This document shows positions 4,884 through 6,242 of a DNA stretch of 6,242 bases, one piece after another (within the stretch, counting starts at the first letter, position 1; every line of letters starts with the position of its first letter). Made by a program: the position numbers and the translations under genes. Source of the DNA: Desulfobacterales bacterium (GTDB lineage: Bacteria; Desulfobacterota; Desulfobacteria; Desulfobacterales; Desulfobacteraceae); assembly GCA_022361135.1 (NCBI GenBank), contig JAKSBM010000754.1, positions 1 through 6,242 on the forward strand, in the 5' to 3' direction. The notes below the pieces were generated by a model. That model was not told where the DNA came from, made no database searches, and was given only the letters and a program-made list of their open reading frames with translations.

Positions 4884-6242
4884 TGAGCAAGCAACCAGGA
4901 ACCAGCGGTTTGATTTTTAACGAACCCCTGCTCTGGGACAAAAGCCGCGAAGGACGCTGTGCCTTTTCCCTGCCCAAATCCGATGTGGAAAAAAGTGAAC
5001 TGGATCCCTCCCTGGTGGGAGAGACCCCTGATCTGCCCCAGCTTTCCGAGCTGGACGTGGTTCGCCATTACACCCGGTTGTCCCAGTGGAACTTTGGTGT
5101 GGATTCCGGCATGTATCCCCTGGGGTCCTGCACCATGAAATACAACCCCAAGACCAATGAAGTGCAGGCTGCCCGCAAGGGCTTTGCCGGCGCCCATCCC
5201 CTGGCCGGAGAAGAATTCTCCCAGGGGGCGCTTCGCCTCATGTATGAGCTGGAAAAATGCCTGTGCGAACTCACGGGTTTCCCCGCCGCCACCCTGCAAC
5301 CTGCAGCCGGTGCCCACGGGGAATTGGCCGGCATGCTCATGATCCATGCCTACCATGAGAAAAAGGGTAAGCAACGGTCCAAAATCATCATCCCGGATAC
5401 GGCCCACGGCACCAACCCGGCCTCGGCCGCCCTGTGCGGATACGACTCCGTCAATGTCAAATCCGGTCCCCGGGGTGTGCTTGAACCGGAAACCGTGGCC
5501 GCTGTCATGGATGAAGAGACCGCCGGTATCATGATCACCAATCCCAACACCCTGGGTATTTTTGAAGAAAACATCGTTGAAATCTGCAAGATCGTCCACG
5601 AAAAAGGCGGTCTGGTCTATGGCGACGGTGCCAACATGAATGCCATCATGGGCGCAGTTCGGCCGGGTGACCTGGGCATTGACGTGCTCCACCTCAACGT
5701 GCATAAAACCCTGTCCACCCCCCATGGCGGCGGCGGCCCCGGTGCCGGCCCGGTCATGGTCAAGGACTGCCTGATTCCCTTCCTCCCCATTCCCCGGGTG
5801 GAAATGGAGCTGGATAAATACAAGTTCGTCACCGACTGTCCGGACTCCATCGGCCGGCTGCATACCTTCTATGGTCACTTCGGTGTTCTCATTAGAACCC
5901 TGGCCTATATCCTGACCATGGGGCCGGAAGGACTGAGGGATGCCAGCCGCCTGGCCGTCCTCAATGCCAACTACGTCAAGGCCAGTCTCAAGGACACCTT
6001 GAACATTCCCTATGACGAACCCTGCATGCACGAGGTGGTGTTCAACGACAAACACCAGAAGGAATTCCACGTCACCACCATGGACATGGCCAAGGGACTT
6101 CTGGACAGAGGTTTCCATCCGCCCACGGTCTACTTCCCCCTGGTTGTGGATTCCGCCTTCATGGTTGAACCCACGGAAACCGAATCCAAGGAAGACATCG
6201 ACCATTTCATCAATGCTGTGAAAGCCATTGCCCAGGATGCCC
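4883..6242 (+). CDS. gcvPB: glycine dehydrogenase (decarboxylating) subunit 2 (P-protein beta), partial at 3' end
   Basis: PLP-bearing C-terminal half of the split P-protein; 453 codons are visible and the frame is still open at the right edge. The family is about 475-490 residues, so only the last 20-40 are missing. Landmarks: GLIFNEPLLWDKSREGR (9-25); YTRLSQWNFGVDSGMYPLGSCTMKYNP (63-89, read in pieces); LQPAAGAHGELAGMLMI (138-154); PDTAHGTNPASAA (171-183); MITNPNTLGIFEENI (217-231); YGDGANMNAIMG (246-257; usually YYDGANLNAI). The PLP-binding block NVHKTLSTPHGGGGPGAGP (272-290) carries the Schiff-base lysine at residue 275 (codon 5705-5707). DRGFHPPTVYFPL and ESKEDIDHFI are the usual C-terminal features. 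The start overlaps the gcvPA stop by one base and has a strong AAAGGAGG. All key residues I can recognise are intact, so it should be active with GcvPA. Codon third positions are strongly C/G, unlike lpdA and the regulator. Confidence 0.97.
   Translation, partial: MSKQPGTSGLIFNEPLLWDKSREGRCAFSLPKSDVEKSELDPSLVGETPDLPQLSELDVVRHYTRLSQWNFGVDSGMYPLGSCTMKYNPKTNEVQAARKGFAGAHPLAGEEFSQGALRLMYELEKCLCELTGFPAATLQPAAGAHGELAGMLMIHAYHEKKGKQRSKIIIPDTAHGTNPASAALCGYDSVNVKSGPRGVLEPETVAAVMDEETAGIMITNPNTLGIFEENIVEICKIVHEKGGLVYGDGANMNAIMGAVRPGDLGIDVLHLNVHKTLSTPHGGGGPGAGPVMVKDCLIPFLPIPRVEMELDKYKFVTDCPDSIGRLHTFYGHFGVLIRTLAYILTMGPEGLRDASRLAVLNANYVKASLKDTLNIPYDEPCMHEVVFNDKHQKEFHVTTMDMAKGLLDRGFHPPTVYFPLVVDSAFMVEPTETESKEDIDHFINAVKAIAQDA

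Noticed and set aside
3612..6205. Two long minus-strand open frames (about 400 and 463 codons) antisense to gcvPA and gcvPB
   Set aside because: The plus-strand proteins are unmistakable GCS subunits. The antisense frames give Gly/His/Phe-rich sequences of no recognisable family, as expected from the strong third-position C/G bias of the sense genes, and no ribosome binding sites support them.

Overview
This window is a glycine cleavage (GCS) locus, read as two divergent transcription units around a short AT-rich control region. On the minus strand, running off the left edge, is a dihydrolipoyl dehydrogenase (L-protein; 383 codons visible, C-terminus missing). On the plus strand, from 1384 to the right edge, is a tight array: an Lrp/AsnC-family regulator, gcvT (T-protein), gcvH (lipoyl H-protein), gcvPA and gcvPB (the two subunits of a split glycine decarboxylase, P-protein). 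gcvPB is cut by the right edge, probably only about 30 codons short of its end. No mobile element, CRISPR array, tRNA or rRNA was seen.

Organism: the split P-protein, the moderate GC content, the clear AAGGAGG-type ribosome binding sites and the general look of the proteins suggest an anaerobic bacterium. My best guess is a Desulfobacterales-like member of Desulfobacterota (sulfate reducers). This is an impression from protein style, not a proven assignment. The lpd and regulator genes are visibly more AT-rich than gcvT-gcvPB.

How the genes work together: GcvPA/GcvPB decarboxylate glycine with PLP and load the aminomethyl group on the lipoyl arm of GcvH. GcvT passes the one-carbon unit to tetrahydrofolate and releases ammonia. 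The L-protein reoxidises the dihydrolipoyl arm with NAD+. All protein components of the complex are therefore encoded here, and the pathway can in principle run in either direction. The Lrp-like protein at the head of the operon is the obvious candidate for local amino-acid-responsive control, acting at the shared intergenic region. There I see two back-to-back promoter candidates with overlapping -35 boxes, a perfect 15-base inverted repeat between them, and a 10-bp hairpin in the predicted lpd leader. No glycine riboswitch is apparent.

Overall verdict: a well-conserved metabolic locus, not a new system. The points worth a second look are the divergent, enlarged GcvT, the regulator-plus-shared-operator arrangement, and the apparently dedicated divergent L-protein.
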